A stretch of DNA of 64,000 bases from Ottelia alismoides (Eukaryota > Streptophyta > Magnoliopsida > Alismatales > Hydrocharitaceae). The position numbers and the translations under genes were made by a program. Positions 1 through 11,976 of the stretch are shown one piece after another. The notes beneath the pieces were generated by a model, which saw only the letters and a program-made list of their open reading frames with translations, did not search any database and was not told the origin of the DNA. Where the stretch lies: NCBI GenBank assembly GCA_037367405.1, contig JAZKJV010009787.1, positions 62,001 through 126,000 of the forward strand, in the 5' to 3' direction. Numbering within the stretch: position 1 is the first letter of the stretch; the number at the start of each line of letters is the position of its first letter.

Positions 1-772
1 TTCAAGTAAGTTCTAATTACTATCCAAATTTAACCTCAATTGGAGTTGTCTTGTGCCATAAATAAATTGCAGGGTGATTAAATCTACAAACATCTTTCTT
101 GCGAAATTTCAACTCCTGGATTTGTAATACAAATAACTTTTTGAGATAAATCGCATTCTGGCTAATTCGTTAATGTAAATTTATTAGAAATTAATTACTT
201 GCAGTCACTATGTTTCCATTAAAAAATCCATAAAAAATTCATTTTTGTGTCAAAAAAATTCAAACAAATTTACCATAGCATACTTGCATCATGTTTATAT
301 CCAGTAATTTTTTCATAATTTTTGCATTATGTTTGTGTGAAAAATTATGGAAAAACCTATAAAAAGTGTTTATTTTTCTTTAACCCATAAAATTTCAAAA
401 AAAAGTGTCTTGCATTCATCACTAGCTTAGGGTTATAGAAAAAATATAATTTGGCTAAACTGAACTGATTTCCTATTAAAATTAATTTAGTAAAGTTATG
501 TGCTTTCTAAGTAACTTAATTCACCTGCATTGTGCGTTTCGCATTCATTTTGCATAAAAAAATTTAAAAAAATATGCATTGAAAATGTAGACTTAATTTT
601 TTGATATAACCCAAAGTTATTCCTTTGCCTCCCTGTGGTCGACCCAAACATGCCCGAATTATAAATTAAAGATGAGACACTCTTCACGGAGATTCTTATC
701 TCGGTTTTGGCTAATTCGCTAAGTACACGTACTCAAATGAGTGCATATTAGAAAACGTACCAAGTGGATCCA
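1..772 (+). repeat. Athila-like LTR (family C), 3' part only
   Basis: This stretch follows the same landmarks, in the same order, as the last ~775 bp of the complete family C LTRs that end at 34049 and 42350: a 'ttaatttgagttgtc'-like start, repeated 'cataattttt' tracts, 'tttgcctccctgtg' near 628, then 'ctaattcgctaagta' and 'aatgagtgca'. It carries no coding sequence. The window edge cuts its 5' part. The last bases overlap the target-site copy of the adjacent family D LTR, so its true end near 772 is uncertain. The copia LTR fragment resumes right after the D insertion, so this C copy probably sat next to or inside that copia LTR. Confidence 0.75.
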
Positions 773-1909
773 TGATGATGCAGATTTCGATGAGGTCAAG
801 ATGTGTAAATAATATTCAAAGTTGTCATTGTTCTCAACCACTCGAACCGGTCAATGAGAAAAATATTTTAAACCACTCAAAAGAAATATGAATCAATCAA
901 AATGCAAATGTAAGTGGTTTCGCTATTCTATTTACCTCGTGTAAGAACCAGAGTCGAATACAAGGAGTACCATTAAACAAACTTAGTTGTCAAATTTCTA
1001 AAATATTTTTTAGTGTTTTACAATTTTTATTTTTTTGATTAATTTTAAATGAAGAACAAGGAATAAAACAAACATACCACACTCTTTTTGAATTTTTAAG
1101 AATGTTCAAAAAATGTACAAAAAAGTCCAGACAAAATCTGTTAAAATATTTTTGGTAATTTTTTCAAATTTTTCTGATGTTTGTAATTTTATAAAAATCA
1201 AACAATGAAAAATGAAGAAAACAGTGCGCAACCAAGAGTATTTTGAAATTTAAAAATACTTTAAGTGCACATTACTCCTAGAATTTATTTTTAATTAAAC
1301 TTCAATTAAATATCTACAAACAGAGACTGAAATCAAAAATTTTGTAATTTTCTTTAATTTTCTACAATTTTTTTAAGATTTTTCATTTTTCTTATTTTTG
1401 GAGTTTTATATATTATCTATGCACAAAAATTGGTAGAATCTAAAAGACACTAAAATACACTTTTTAAGCAATTTTTCGAATTTTTATGATTTTCTAAATT
1501 TCGGGCAGATAAAAAATTCCCTTTTTTTAAAAATTTTTAAAAATTTCTAAAATCAACAAATTGCTATGAAAAATTTATACAATGTTTGGGACGTAGAAAG
1601 AACATGCACAATTTTTTTGAAAATTTTTAGACCACGAAAGGCATTTATTCCAGTCAAAAGAGAATGCATTTAAAGTTCTAGAAGCACATGTACTGAAATG
1701 CAATTTGTGAAAAGTATTTACAGAAAATATAAAAATAATAAACAGTAGGGAGGATGTCGTAATTTTCCCAAAGAGCACGTGCACATCACATGACTTTTCC
1801 TGGTAGGGGTTTTTTCACAAATTCATAAACTTCCTGGGGGATCTTTGCAGTTTTCCCAAAATCTTTTTTATTACAACCCCTAAGGTTCGTTCCACTCTTT
1901 ATCTTCTTA

Positions 1910-2385
1910 AGCAACATAGGGCAAGGGCAGATGCGGCCACGCCCTTCACTGGTGGGGCACGCGCAACATCGGTGAGCAAGAGGGGCTGGTGGCTAGGGCA
2001 TACATACGAGGAAGGACCGGGCGGAGGACCTCGCCGCTAGAGGAGGTCGGGCGAGGTCGATGGTGGCATTCGGTTGGAAGGTCTGCGCAGCCTGAAGGGC
2101 TCAGCAGAGAAGCTACTCAGCGGGCCTTTGGAGGTGGTCGGGCTGCGCTCTCGCGGTGATGTCGGGGCCGGCGTGGGAGCGGGCGGAGGCTTTCTGCGGT
2201 TGCTGCGCTTCGATGGAGGAGGGGCGCGGGGATGTCGGCGTTCGGGTGGTCGGGCTGCGAGTGGATCAAGGTGGAGGGCCGCCGCAGAAGGGAGTAGCGG
2301 CCTGTCAGCGGTTGGGCGACGCGCGCTGAGGACGTTGGGTGGAGGGCTGCCGCGGAAGGGAGCCGTGGCCGACTGCTCGTGACCT
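1910..2385. other. GC-rich island inside the D solo LTR
   Basis: This G-rich segment stands out from AT-rich surroundings. It contains short internal repeats such as 'ggtggtcgggctgcg' (near 2132 and 2243) and two 'ggaggg-tgccgc-aagggag' variants (near 2273 and 2341). A 102-codon open frame (2074-2382, non-ATG start possible) encodes a Gly/Arg/Ser-rich low-complexity product that I do not recognise. The same LTR position in the other D and C LTRs is also GC-rich but of different sequence. I read it as a variable LTR segment, not a gene. Confidence 0.6.
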
Positions 2386-2643
2386 GCTTATTTTTTTGTT
2401 TTTGTTTTTTATTTTTTTCGTTAATTAAAACTACAACAGATATAAAGACTATAAATGTTTTTAACAGGAACTCTAAAGTGAAATAAATTTTTTGGTTTTT
2501 TTATTACTTCTTTTTATGTTATCCTGTAAAACAAATGTTAGAGAGATGTAAACAATTATATTTTTTAATTTTATCGATTTTATTTATAACAAAGAGGACA
2601 TGTGAATGAATCAATTCTTACAGTATGGAAGATAAATATGAGG

Positions 2644-2668
2644 ATCCGACCACCGTGCGTGGTCGGAT
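2644..2668. other. Perfect 10-bp inverted repeat in the D LTR
   Basis: ATCCGACCAC and GTGGTCGGAT are exact reverse complements separated by five bases (CGTGC). The stem is GC-rich and lies in AT-rich LTR sequence just beyond the GC island. It could form a strong hairpin or bind a dimeric factor. I did not find an exact copy in the other LTRs. Confidence 0.6.
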
Positions 2669-4184
2669 GTGATAGGTTGCGTGAGATAGAACGTGAAATG
2701 GATAGGTAGAGAATGTTATGGAAAATCGATGTCGGATCGAAAAGTGGGTGATGGAAATTGTTTTACGATTTTCAAGATCTAAAGACTAATCAAGTGGGAG
2801 AGAAAATACGACCTACGATTTATCCTAGTGAAAAAGACAAGAAATAAAAGTGGATCTCACCTCAGGGTCGGAAATGCCGTAATGGCCTCGACTTGGACCG
2901 ACACACTGTCACCGGATGGGTCGGATGCTTGCACCCTTCTTCAACAAGAAAGATCTCAAAGATCAGGCTCCTCTCCACAAAAGATTGATCAAAGAATGAA
3001 AGAAGGAGGAGAAGCCCATTAAAAAGAGAAAAAAATCAAACAAGGAAAGAATGTACAAAAGGGGAAGATGTTTACTGGGAAATTTAATAAAATAATTAAA
3101 TTAATCAATTAAATAATTACGAAATTTGGAATTAAATAAATTAATTAAGTTAATTTATTAATTACAAATAATTAACAACCTTAATTGTGGCTATTTAAGG
3201 TACGAAATAATATCCTATATAAAAGGCATGTTTGAAAACCAAATAAATGAATTAAATAATTAAATATAAATACAAAATTCATAATTAAAATAAATTAATA
3301 ATTAATGTTAGATATTTATTTTTTTGCGATTTTTATATACGGATGTTAGTTGTATACAAATATTTTGTACATATTATACAATATACACATGTACAAATAA
3401 TGAAATAATTTTTATATATTTTTTTATTTTTTTATTTACATTTTATATTTAATGGAAATAATATTTATAGTTATGTGCATTATGTATATAAAAATAAATA
3501 TGAAAATATGTACAATAAATAATGGTGAAAATGCACAAAGCACCCTAGAAAACCGACTTTTTAACCATAACTCCAAAAATTATGAAACCATAACCATTTG
3601 AAAGATAATTTAATTTAGATATAATGGAAGTGATTTTTATTCAATTTGAGTTCGTATGGAGCTAGAATTGGTATTTCAATTATTTCTTTTGCAGCTTTTT
3701 CTAGGTATGATTATTTGTAATATGTATATTATTTTGCTTTGCAATTATTTTTATTGATTACAACATAATTTTATCTACAACTTTTATTTACAAAAATAGT
3801 TAATTTGAGGTCAATTTATGTACAAAAAAATAGTACAAGTTTTACACAAATATACAGGAAAAATATTTACAAAATATTTTTGGATTTTTGAATTGTAGTC
3901 TCTATCTCCCCCACTTTCTTCCTGGTCGATCGTGTCAAGTCTTGATATTCTCTCGGGGTTCAGACCAGAGTGCATTTATTACATAAACTCATCCTTTATT
4001 TTTCTTTTCTTTTTCTTTTCTTCTTTATTCTTTTATTTATGTACAAAAAGTGTTAAAACTGCATATTTAACAAATGCATGTAAAATGATAAATTCAAGGA
4101 ATTAGTGGGTATTTACAGGTGTTTGCCTACGAAAATAGCTAAAATAAATGATTAAAGGTGATGAATCGTTGATTCATCAATCTA

Positions 4185-6025
4185 TCACTGTGATTTTGTT
4201 GTAAAAACGTAACTACAATTAATTAAATTAAATATATATATATTGTATAAATCATCAATAAAAAATAATTAAATCAAATCAATATGCCATGTAGGATTAG
4301 GAAGGAGGCAAGCCCCCTTCCAAATAAGGGGGAACGACCACCTTAACTCCTAAATCAATAGTAGTCATCCAACCTCCTTATATGGAAGGGAGGTGCCTCA
4401 TTCTAATTATATGAGATCTTATATCTCATATAATCCTTCATTATAGGCAACAACTTTTATTGTATATTATTTCACAAAAATATACCAAGATATTTTGTGA
4501 AATATCAATCATGCCATTACAAATTTGGTGAATCACATTCACAACCCAAAATAAAATGTAAATTACGTTTTCAATTAATTGTCCGATGTAAATCCGATTC
4601 ACTTCAAAATTTAAATTGTAAATGTTTTTTACAAATAGCTCTCTCTTTTATATTATAAATCACAGTTATAACATATATCATTAATATCAATAGTACTATC
4701 AACATTATTCATATCCATAATAATTAGATCACGTTTAATTATATTGGATAATCATTCTCATGCATCAAAAATAATATGAATCAAATTCACATTATTCATG
4801 ATAATTAGATCACATCTAGTTATCTATTTCTCAATGCTTGGATATATATTACATCAATGGAATTATTCTTTAACTCTTTCGAGAATAATGTGCTTTCCTC
4901 ACGGATACTTAGAGATAAGGAAAGAGCGGTACGATCCACGTATAGTGAATTGGATATTGAGATCATATCTCAATTCTAGATCTCGGGAACCTCTCATGGA
5001 AATTAATCTTCTCGATATATATGAATCACAATTGGATTTGTGTCGAACATTTGGTCTTAGATCGAATTTCTTTACTGAGGGGAATAACTAAAATCCAGAC
5101 TTGTTTCATCACCCCCTCGAAATAGAAGCGTCATGGTTATACAATCAATTATGATCACATCACCCTCAAGTATTCTCAATACCCGTATATCCTACATACT
5201 GGAAGACGTAGAATAAACCCAAATATTTAGATCAATTTAAAATGTCTTCCTCAAGGTTTTACATTAAGTTCTCATTCAGTCATTAGAAGTTGGTATTGAT
5301 CATATGCTTTCCAAAATATCCACAAATTCTTGTTATGCTTCCAAAGCAAGGTTAGACCTTGCATGGACATGAGTGAGCTCATGTCTTTCAATTCACAAGT
5401 GAATCTATATGATTCCATTGAGAGATCGTATTACTCTTATGCCCTTGTATGCACACCATCTCGCCGGTGTATAGACCTTGATTATGCCATCAACCTATTG
5501 GTCTGCCAAATGTACATACTCAGACATATATCAATACATATGTCTCCGATCAGAGGATGCATGCCTATATCATGATAGTATATGATATAGGTCTTGGTTA
5601 TCTCTATCTCATTTAGTCAACTCTTTAACCTAACTTATCTGACACCTCTAAATCTCTATTCCTGTGAAGAGGACCCACATCAATAGGTCAGCAAGTTATC
5701 ATCCTGTAGAGAAGGATTGTCCTCTCTTTCTCAGGCTGGATATCATCTCTTACTAATCATTTGACAATGCTTGTTGAGTCCTCAATCTAAATCCTTATAT
5801 ATTCATCCAAGCACCATCCTTTATGATTCAACCATTGAATCAATAGTTGTGCGATCATTAAGATGTCCATGCTACATGACCCTAATTATACTAAGGGGCA
5901 TCATAGTTCATTCATTCATTTAATTTCAGACAGGGAGTGAAATAAATCAATAACTTTTATTGATATATCAAATATTACAATAACATTTATTATAGAAATG
6001 GTTTGCCTCGGTCTCACATGGCTAA
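4185..6025 (-). repeat. Truncated LTR fragment of the copia family
   Basis: It matches the copia LTRs at 22344-25249, 30421-43984 (interrupted) and 48060-49004. Shared landmarks in order: 'gattttgttgta' (4191), 'gaaggaggc..ccttccaaataaggggg' (4300), 'tatcatgagatctta', 'gcgtcatggttatacaat' (5128), 'catactggaagac' (5196), 'tatgcccttgtatgcacacca' (5439), and 'ataacatttatt' near the end. The expected terminus 'catgtccaaca' is missing after 'ggtctcacatg', so the right end is truncated or replaced by the neighbouring minisatellite. A ~45-bp insertion-like stretch near 5945-5990 disrupts the last block. ORFs at 4798 and 5330 are chance frames in the LTR. Confidence 0.82.
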
Positions 6026-6505
6026 GAGTATGTATGGAGTTAAGCATGTAGGAGGTATTTAGGTTTTTAAATGTGTGAGGAACATGTGTATGCATGTAGG
6101 TATGTAGGGATCTATGTAGGCATGAATGTAAGGGTCTATATGTGTATTTGGGCATGTATTCAATGTATGAGGATTGTGGGTTTGCATGTAGGTGTGTAAG
6201 AGTGTATGGTGCAATGTGTGGGTGTGTGTTGGGCATGTACGTAGGTATTTGAGAAATATGGGTATGCGTATGGGTGTGTATGAGGGTATGTGCTATTTAT
6301 ATGTGAATCCATGGTACAATGTGCATAGAGAAGTACAATTTAGAGAATTTGGTCGAGTATGTATGAATTGGGCATGTATATAGTTAAGCATGTAAGAGGT
6401 ATTTGGGCATGAAAGTGTGGGAGGAATATGGGTAAGAATGTAGGTGTGTAGGGAGCAATATGGGAATGAATGTAAGAGTGTATGGGTGTATTTGGGGAAG
6501 TTTTC
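6020..6505. repeat. Degenerate GT/purine-rich minisatellite
   Basis: Imperfect repeats of a module reading roughly 'ggtatttgggcatg...gtgaggaatatgggtatgaatgtaggtgtgtag'. Clear pairs are 'agttaagcatgtaggaggtatt' at 6033 and 'agttaagcatgtaagaggtatt' at 6381, each followed by homologous sequence for ~130 bp. A third, weaker copy begins near 6240. The complementary strand holds an open frame (5916-6236) only because the repeat lacks stops, so I do not call it a gene. Confidence 0.65.
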
Positions 6506-6605
6506 AGTGAAGTTTTTTATACCTATTTTTTTTTCATTTTTATCCTAAAATTATATTTTGTTGTTTCTATTATTAACTTTTCTCTTGACTTTTCCTAATT
6601 TTAGA

Positions 6606-7092
6606 CTTGTGCAAAAATGACGTCTCCTGGGGGAATGTCCAACGATGATGGTTACACTTCTTTTTGCAACATAGAAAATGAGATATTTCCTTATCATAAT
6701 GAAATCCCCAACATTATAGACCGTGTTTTAAACATATATTATTTCAACAGAAATCATGATTCTTATTATGGTGATGATAAGAATCCTTCTTATGATTTAT
6801 TACTCAACCATCGATGAGAAGATGGAAAATCATATATAGTAGAGATGCTGGATCCCAAAAATGGCTTGATGACCTTGTTAAATATTGGAAAGATGATCAG
6901 AGTGATGAGGATGATAATGATGATAACAATGAAGTTGAGGAAAAACCTAGGGTCACGACGAAGCAGTCAGTTTTTCATAGAGTCATCATCTGCGAGAGGG
7001 ATGTTAAGGAAGAGAGAGCAGAGAGGGAGAAGAAAATCCAAAGAAGGAAAGAAAAGGGGAAGAGTGTCCTTCATCAATGGAATAAGTAAATG
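6606..7092 (+). pseudogene. Unassigned broken coding remnant
   Basis: Two overlapping frames look like one ORF split by a frameshift. The first begins at an ATG at 6617 and reads ~66 codons rich in Asn, Asp and Tyr. The second (6814-7089) continues with an acidic run (QSDEDDNDDNNEVEEKP) followed by a highly charged Lys/Arg/Glu tail ending in HQWNK. Just upstream, 6545-6605 is pyrimidine-rich and ends TTTTCCTAATTTTAG, which looks like a plant 3' splice site, so this may be a terminal exon. An acidic run plus basic tail would suit the C-terminus of a DNA-transposon protein or a host nuclear protein, but I recognise no domain. Codon use is AT-rich like the surroundings. Confidence 0.35.
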
Positions 7093-7461
7093 ATTTGAAA
7101 CACGATGAATTGTAGTAATATGTAATTTATATTTTATTATTCACAACTATTTGCCATTAACATTATGTTTCTAATTTAAATTGTTCTTGGATATATTATG
7201 TTGTGGCATATGTGAATGTGGAATATCTTATGATGCTTCATTGTAAATGTGGATATACTTGTGGTTCTTGATTGTGAATGTGGATATGTATAATTATGAT
7301 GTTTGATTGTGAATGCAGATTACATGTAATTCATGTATTGTTGTGCAAATACAATTTTATATGCTTTTACAGGTAGGTAATCACAAGGGAAGTGCAAAAC
7401 TGAACCAGGTTATGTGATGACTGAATCAAGGTACCAGGGTCCACTCTTGGAGGGTATGCGA
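7093..7461. repeat. Non-coding spacer with a short tandem repeat
   Basis: Four diverged copies of 'attgtgaatgtggatat' lie at about 30-37 bp spacing between 7208 and 7325, each separated by 'cttcat', 'ggttcttg' or similar text. They could be 3' UTR of the remnant upstream. I see no gene. The interval ends at the start of the family D LTR. Confidence 0.45.
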
Positions 7462-10400
7462 TGTATCACAAGTCGCATCAGTCAATCGCTGTATCGATCG
7501 CTCTCTCGGTGTGTGGCACCCGATCTAATCGATTAATAATCAACCCACAAATAATATATGCGATGAGTATATAGTGCGAGCCAAAATTTATTATATTTTA
7601 CTATACAAAATGTATATAGTGGACATGCAAGTAAGTAGATTATTATTAATAAGGAGAAATCTAGTAAGTAGATTATTATTAATAATTATTGCTAACTAAC
7701 TAACAATTATTTTTGTATTTTTACACTTTTCTCTTCTCTATGTGTGTTTTGAAAAATAAATGTAATTTTTATTTGTTTATTATTATTTTACACTTTATTA
7801 TATTCGAAATTTTAAAATAATATTTTCTTTTAAATTTGCAAAATTTTAAATTGTTTTTTTTTGTTTTTAAAATATAATATATATTTATATATAAAAATAT
7901 AGATATTATATAATATTTAACTGATATATAATGTATATAGTAAATATATGGTTTTCTATTTTTCAATATATATAAATATATTCGTAATACACAAAATAAA
8001 ATGTTTTTATGTTTTTTATTTTCCTCTATTTTTTATAATTTATGCTAATTTTTATGTATTTTTAAATATTGAAATGTACAAATAAGTGCACAGTTTAAAT
8101 TTTTGAGATAGTTTTAGGTTACATAAATATAAATAATTCCAAAATTAACCCAAAACTATTTTATTAGATATTATATAATATGTAGAAAATTAGCAAATAG
8201 AGATAAGTTTTTTTGGATTTTTTATGTATTTTTATTAATTTTTATAACGTTTTTGGGTTATTACAATTTTTAGGTTCTATATTTAGTATTTTTTAGTAAT
8301 TTTTGGATATAAGGTAAATAAAACAATAATATAACTAATATATCTTTTGGGGAATTTTTGGAAGTGTTTTTATAATGGGTTTGTAATAATTAGATAGAAT
8401 AAAAATTCATGTTTTTGTATTTATAGTGAATAAGAAAACTAAATGGTAAAATTAAATGTCATTAAAAAATATTACATGCACTTAAATGTATTTTCCTGTA
8501 ATTTTTTGAACAATAAAAATATTTATAAAGGTAAATATACACTGAAATTAAAAGCCACTATTTGCAAGGACCTAACTGCAATTTATGGAAGCTTTAAATA
8601 TTTTATTAACACATCCAACAACTACAAAGCCTCTACATAATTTTCACGAAAAAGTGCCTCATGTGGGGGACCCGTGAGGTGACATGGACAAGGATTAAAA
8701 TGTAAATGGAGGAATGCTTGAGGTCCTTAGTGAAATTTATACATAAATTATTAAACTACAACTAATGTTTACATGACTAAATAGAAATTACAAAAATGTA
8801 AGGGGCTATGTGTAATATATCCTCCACATATAGAGATATGCAGCAAATGATGCGCCACGTGGATGTAATTAAGTCGATTGATGGATAGCGGCTCACAACG
8901 CTTTGCACGATTTAAACGTCCCAAATTAGATCTAGATCGAGTCTCTAATTTGACGACTAATAAGGGTGGGCGAGGAAGAATAGGGAAGAACAACTTCCCT
9001 ATCCTCCTACCTTCATCGATTCTTGTGACTCCAGTAAGCTCTCGCCTTGCTGATGAGCTCTAACATGTCCTGGAGTCCCTCTGCATCTATGGGCGGTCTC
9101 GATGGGGTCCAGGTCCCAATGATGGGGACCTGGAGGGGTCTTTTGTTTTCAGTAACCTAGAGCTCAAGTTTAACTTTGATTTGATCTTCAGGAGGTCGTA
9201 TAGACCTTGACTCCAGCACAAAAAGATCGAGAGGCTCAAGGCGAACTACCTCGATCCAAAGATGAAGATGGAAAGCAAGGGGAGAGAAGGGATGGAGAGC
9301 TCCGACGTAAGGCAAAGGGAGGAGCTCAGATCAGACCTGATACTTGCAGAACCAGGGTGGAAGATGACGCAAATGGTGGAGAAGATGGAGGGGCTCGAAA
9401 TGATGGTCGAAATGGCCGGAAATGAGGGTAGAAACACAATGGTACATGTCGTCGGAGCGTAGTGCTCTAGCGAAGTCAAACCAAATGATCTAAGATAAAA
9501 CCTAAGATAAATGCATCGAATAAAATGTGAAATTGAAATGCAAATATACCTAAAAAACAAAGAAAATTAGACCATACCTGGGAAAAACAAAGGTGCAGAG
9601 GAACACTTGGAGCTTGAACTCCGACGATGGTGGATACGCTTCGCAACACCTTTTTCTCTGATGAGCTCTATGTGTTTCTATCACCAAGGCGGAGCTCCGT
9701 GGTGTCATCGAGAGGGGTTAGGGTGGTTAAAGAGGGATCAAAATCAAGAAGGGAGATGAAGGGATTTATTTATATACATATGTTCCGATTACGTTTGGAG
9801 ATTGGTTGCATGATGATAGCAAGGGGTTGGTGGAGCCTAGGGCTCTGGTGTGGATTAGGGTTGTGGTGGTTGCAAGATGGTGGAAGCTCGAGGGAGAAGA
9901 TATGAATAGAGGAAGAGTAAGAAGATCTAGAAGAGGGGGTGCTCGTGATTTCTGACAAAAGTCAAAAGAAAGGAAGGACAATTGACCTACAGGCCAACAG
10001 TCCAAGGGCCTGGACCAATAAGGAAAAAAAGTACAAAAACAATTTCTAATTCAATAATAAATAGTAGATGAATTTATTCATTAAAACTCAAAACATAAAA
10101 AATATTTCTAATTTTATAAACTATTTTATTGATATTTTTATTTTCTTTTACAACCTTATTTATTAAGTTTTAATTTCTACGAGTGTATACATAGGTATAT
10201 TTACCTATGTTTTAAGTATTCTATTTTTATTTTATATTTTTAGTTCTTATTATCTTATGTAAATAGTTTATATATTTATGCGAGATTTTTACCCGGCAGA
10301 CCCTATAAACTTTGCCAATTACCTCTACGACCTTTAAAACAACCTAATTCCCCCCTCGACCCCGCAAACTTACCAACTCTTACCGCATGAACCCCCCGGT

Positions 10401-11417
10401 TAATCTGTTTGAAGCCCGTGAGGTTTTTTGGGGTAATTCTTACGATCAATGGGGTAATTACGTTATGCAAAAGGTCGTTGAGGTAATTTAAAAAGTTTAT
10501 AAGGTCTGATAGTTAAAATCCCTATTTATAATAGAGTTTAACGTGTATTTACATATTTTTGTTTTTGTTGTTTTGATTTTATTTATGTACTTAAATTAAT
10601 ATTGGTATATACATCATATTTATAGTATATCTATATATTTTATTCCATGATTCATTTTAATGTATTTTTAATGGTTTTATTTTAAACTTGTATTTTTAAT
10701 CTATTTCAAATAATATTTACAAGTATGTAAGAATATATGAATAATAATATTATAAAGAATTCAATATATAAATAAAATATGCAGATATATAGTACAATGG
10801 GATGCCAAAAAGTCGACGCTTGCATGTTAAATCCATTTTAAATGGAATTACCTTCAACAGATAAATAACTTAATTTTAACTACTATGGAGGTAAAGTTGA
10901 TGGATTCTGAGTTAATTAGGAGAAGATATTGGACTGTGTAGTTTAATTTATGCCTTTTTCATCGATGTCTCCTCGTTGCACAATGCAGTAATTTTCTTTA
11001 TTTTTCATGGGAATTACTTTTATAATTTTCTGTGTATTTTTATGTACAAGTTTCATGTAGATCATTTTATTATTTGAGGTGTATAAAATACAAAATAAAA
11101 TCGAGTAAAAATTTCTTATTTTGAAGAATAGAAATAAGTGTTTCTAAATACAATATAGACCCTTATCTCCCCCTACTTTATTCCTTTTCGACCGAGTCAA
11201 TATTGACTCGGTCTTAGGGTTTAGGGTCATTCGGTATCTTTGATATTATTTTTCTTTTCTTTTTTTTATTTTACTTTAGATTTAATACATATAATTATGT
11301 ATTATCTGCAGACAAAGAATGAGTGTCAAGTTGTATGAGTTAGATGTATTTACATATGATTTGATAATGATTAGATGCATGATAGAAGAATAAAGATAGA
11401 TGAATAGTTATTCATCT
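7462..11417 (-). repeat. Family D Athila-like LTR, 3' LTR of element D1
   Basis: The right end is well anchored. 'gaatagttattcatct' is followed at 11418 by the reverse complement of a polypurine tract and then 'ctttgctagtccctag', exactly as at 57612-57650 in D3. Other shared landmarks: 'ttaataatcaacccacaaa' near 7530, the ACGTG/G-box region near 8660, a GC-rich island 9000-9990, and 'cccttatctccccctactttattccttttcga' near 11160. The left end at 7462 (TGTATCAC) is set by alignment of the first 100 bp to TGATAACACG... at 63521 and is approximate. Several ORFs between 9207 and 10005 fall in the GC island and are not genes by any motif I can see. Confidence 0.8.
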
Positions 11418-11429
11418 CCCCCCATACCT
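11418..11429 (-). other. Polypurine tract of D1
   Basis: Reads AGGTATGGGGGG on the minus strand, directly against the LTR. It is a degraded form of the AAGTATAGGGGG tract seen at 39306 and 57622. In LTR elements this RNA primes plus-strand DNA synthesis. Confidence 0.7.
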
Positions 11430-11775
11430 ACCTTTGCTAGTCCCTAGCAAATAGTTATTAGAAGAATAAGTGATGCAAAAGAGAAAAATAAGGAATGGAA
11501 AATAAAGAAAGGTAGAATGATTATGATTTTTAAAGTTGCTTTTACAAAAACAAGTTTGAAGCTTGGTCAAGACCTTTGGATTGTTAATGTGTTCGAAACC
11601 TCATTCAGTTTAGGAATTGTGCTCAACAACCCATAGGTTTTATGATACTATATCTTGTTCAACTCAGTAGCCCAGTCAAAACCGTCCATCCATGAATTTT
11701 CATAAAGAGTATGCTTTTATTTCGTTATTTTTTCTTTTATTTAAATAACCCTCATGATTATTGTAGCCTCCTTGA
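11430..11775 (-). mobile_element. Stub of D1 internal 3' UTR
   Basis: Starts 'ctttgctagtccctag' like D3 at 57634, then aligns to D3's 3' UTR through 'gaagcttggtcaagacc', 'gtggaacc/gaaacctca' and 'agcccagtcaaaaccg' (D3: 'agccaggtcagaactag'). After ~350 bp the match is lost and the sequence changes to plus-oriented LTR tail of element A. The rest of D1 (leader, any coding region, other LTR) is missing. Either D1 inserted in A's LTR and was then mostly deleted, or the two were joined by rearrangement. Confidence 0.6.
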
Positions 11776-11779
11776 GTTT

Positions 11780-11956
11780 GATGATTCATGCTATACAGGT
11801 AAATAAATAATAATTTATTTCTCGTGCTTACATTCCTCTATTATTTGTTGGCTTGAGTTGTAGAAAAATAAAAATATTTTTTTGAGGGAGATTAGGGTAA
11901 CATCGACATATCACTTCCTTTTAAATAATTAAACCCTTGATTTCTTAATTAAAACA
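11780..11956 (+). repeat. Tail of the 5' LTR of element A
   Basis: The stretch directly precedes an Athila-type PBS. It shares weak landmarks with other plus-sense LTR tails: 'tctcgtgcttacatt' and 'gagttgtagaaaaataaaaatatt', compared with D3's reverse-complement tail. It ends AAAACA before AATGGC. The rest of A's 5' LTR is absent upstream. The left boundary is approximate. Confidence 0.5.
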
Positions 11957-11958
11957 AA

Positions 11959-11976
11959 TGGCATCGCTGTCAGGGA
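11959..11976 (+). other. Primer-binding site of element A
   Basis: TGGCATCGCTGTCAGGGA lies two bases after the LTR tail. It is a decayed form of the Athila-type site TGGCGCCGTTGCCGGGGA, usually assigned to tRNA-Asp as minus-strand primer. The same spacing 'AA-TGGC' recurs at 44389, 49400 and (minus) 63518. Confidence 0.82.

Larger units (their letters stand above)
773..4179 (-). repeat. Solo LTR of Athila-like family D
   Basis: The interval starts TGATGATGCAG and ends GATTCATCA, so it has TG...CA ends. It is flanked by ATCCA (768-772) and ATCTA (4180-4184), a 5-bp target duplication with one transition. Internal landmarks match the family D LTRs at 7462 and 53709: the 'atgcaaatgtaagtgg...cctcgtgtaag' block near 905, a GC-rich island, and the 'ctatctcccccactttcttcctggtcga' block near 3900. 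No PPT, PBS or coding sequence follows on either side. This is what LTR-LTR recombination leaves behind. At ~3.4 kb it is shorter than its relatives (~3.9 kb). Transcription sense is the minus strand, inferred from D3, whose PPT adjoins the same LTR end. Confidence 0.72.

Noticed and set aside
2074..2382. 102-codon Gly/Arg-rich ORF
   Set aside because: Falls in the GC-rich island of a solo LTR; composition explains the absence of stops and no homologous frame occurs in D1 or D3.
9207..10005. Group of ORFs on both strands near 9.2-10 kb
   Set aside because: All lie in the D1 LTR GC island, overlap on opposite strands, and have no counterpart in D0 or D3.
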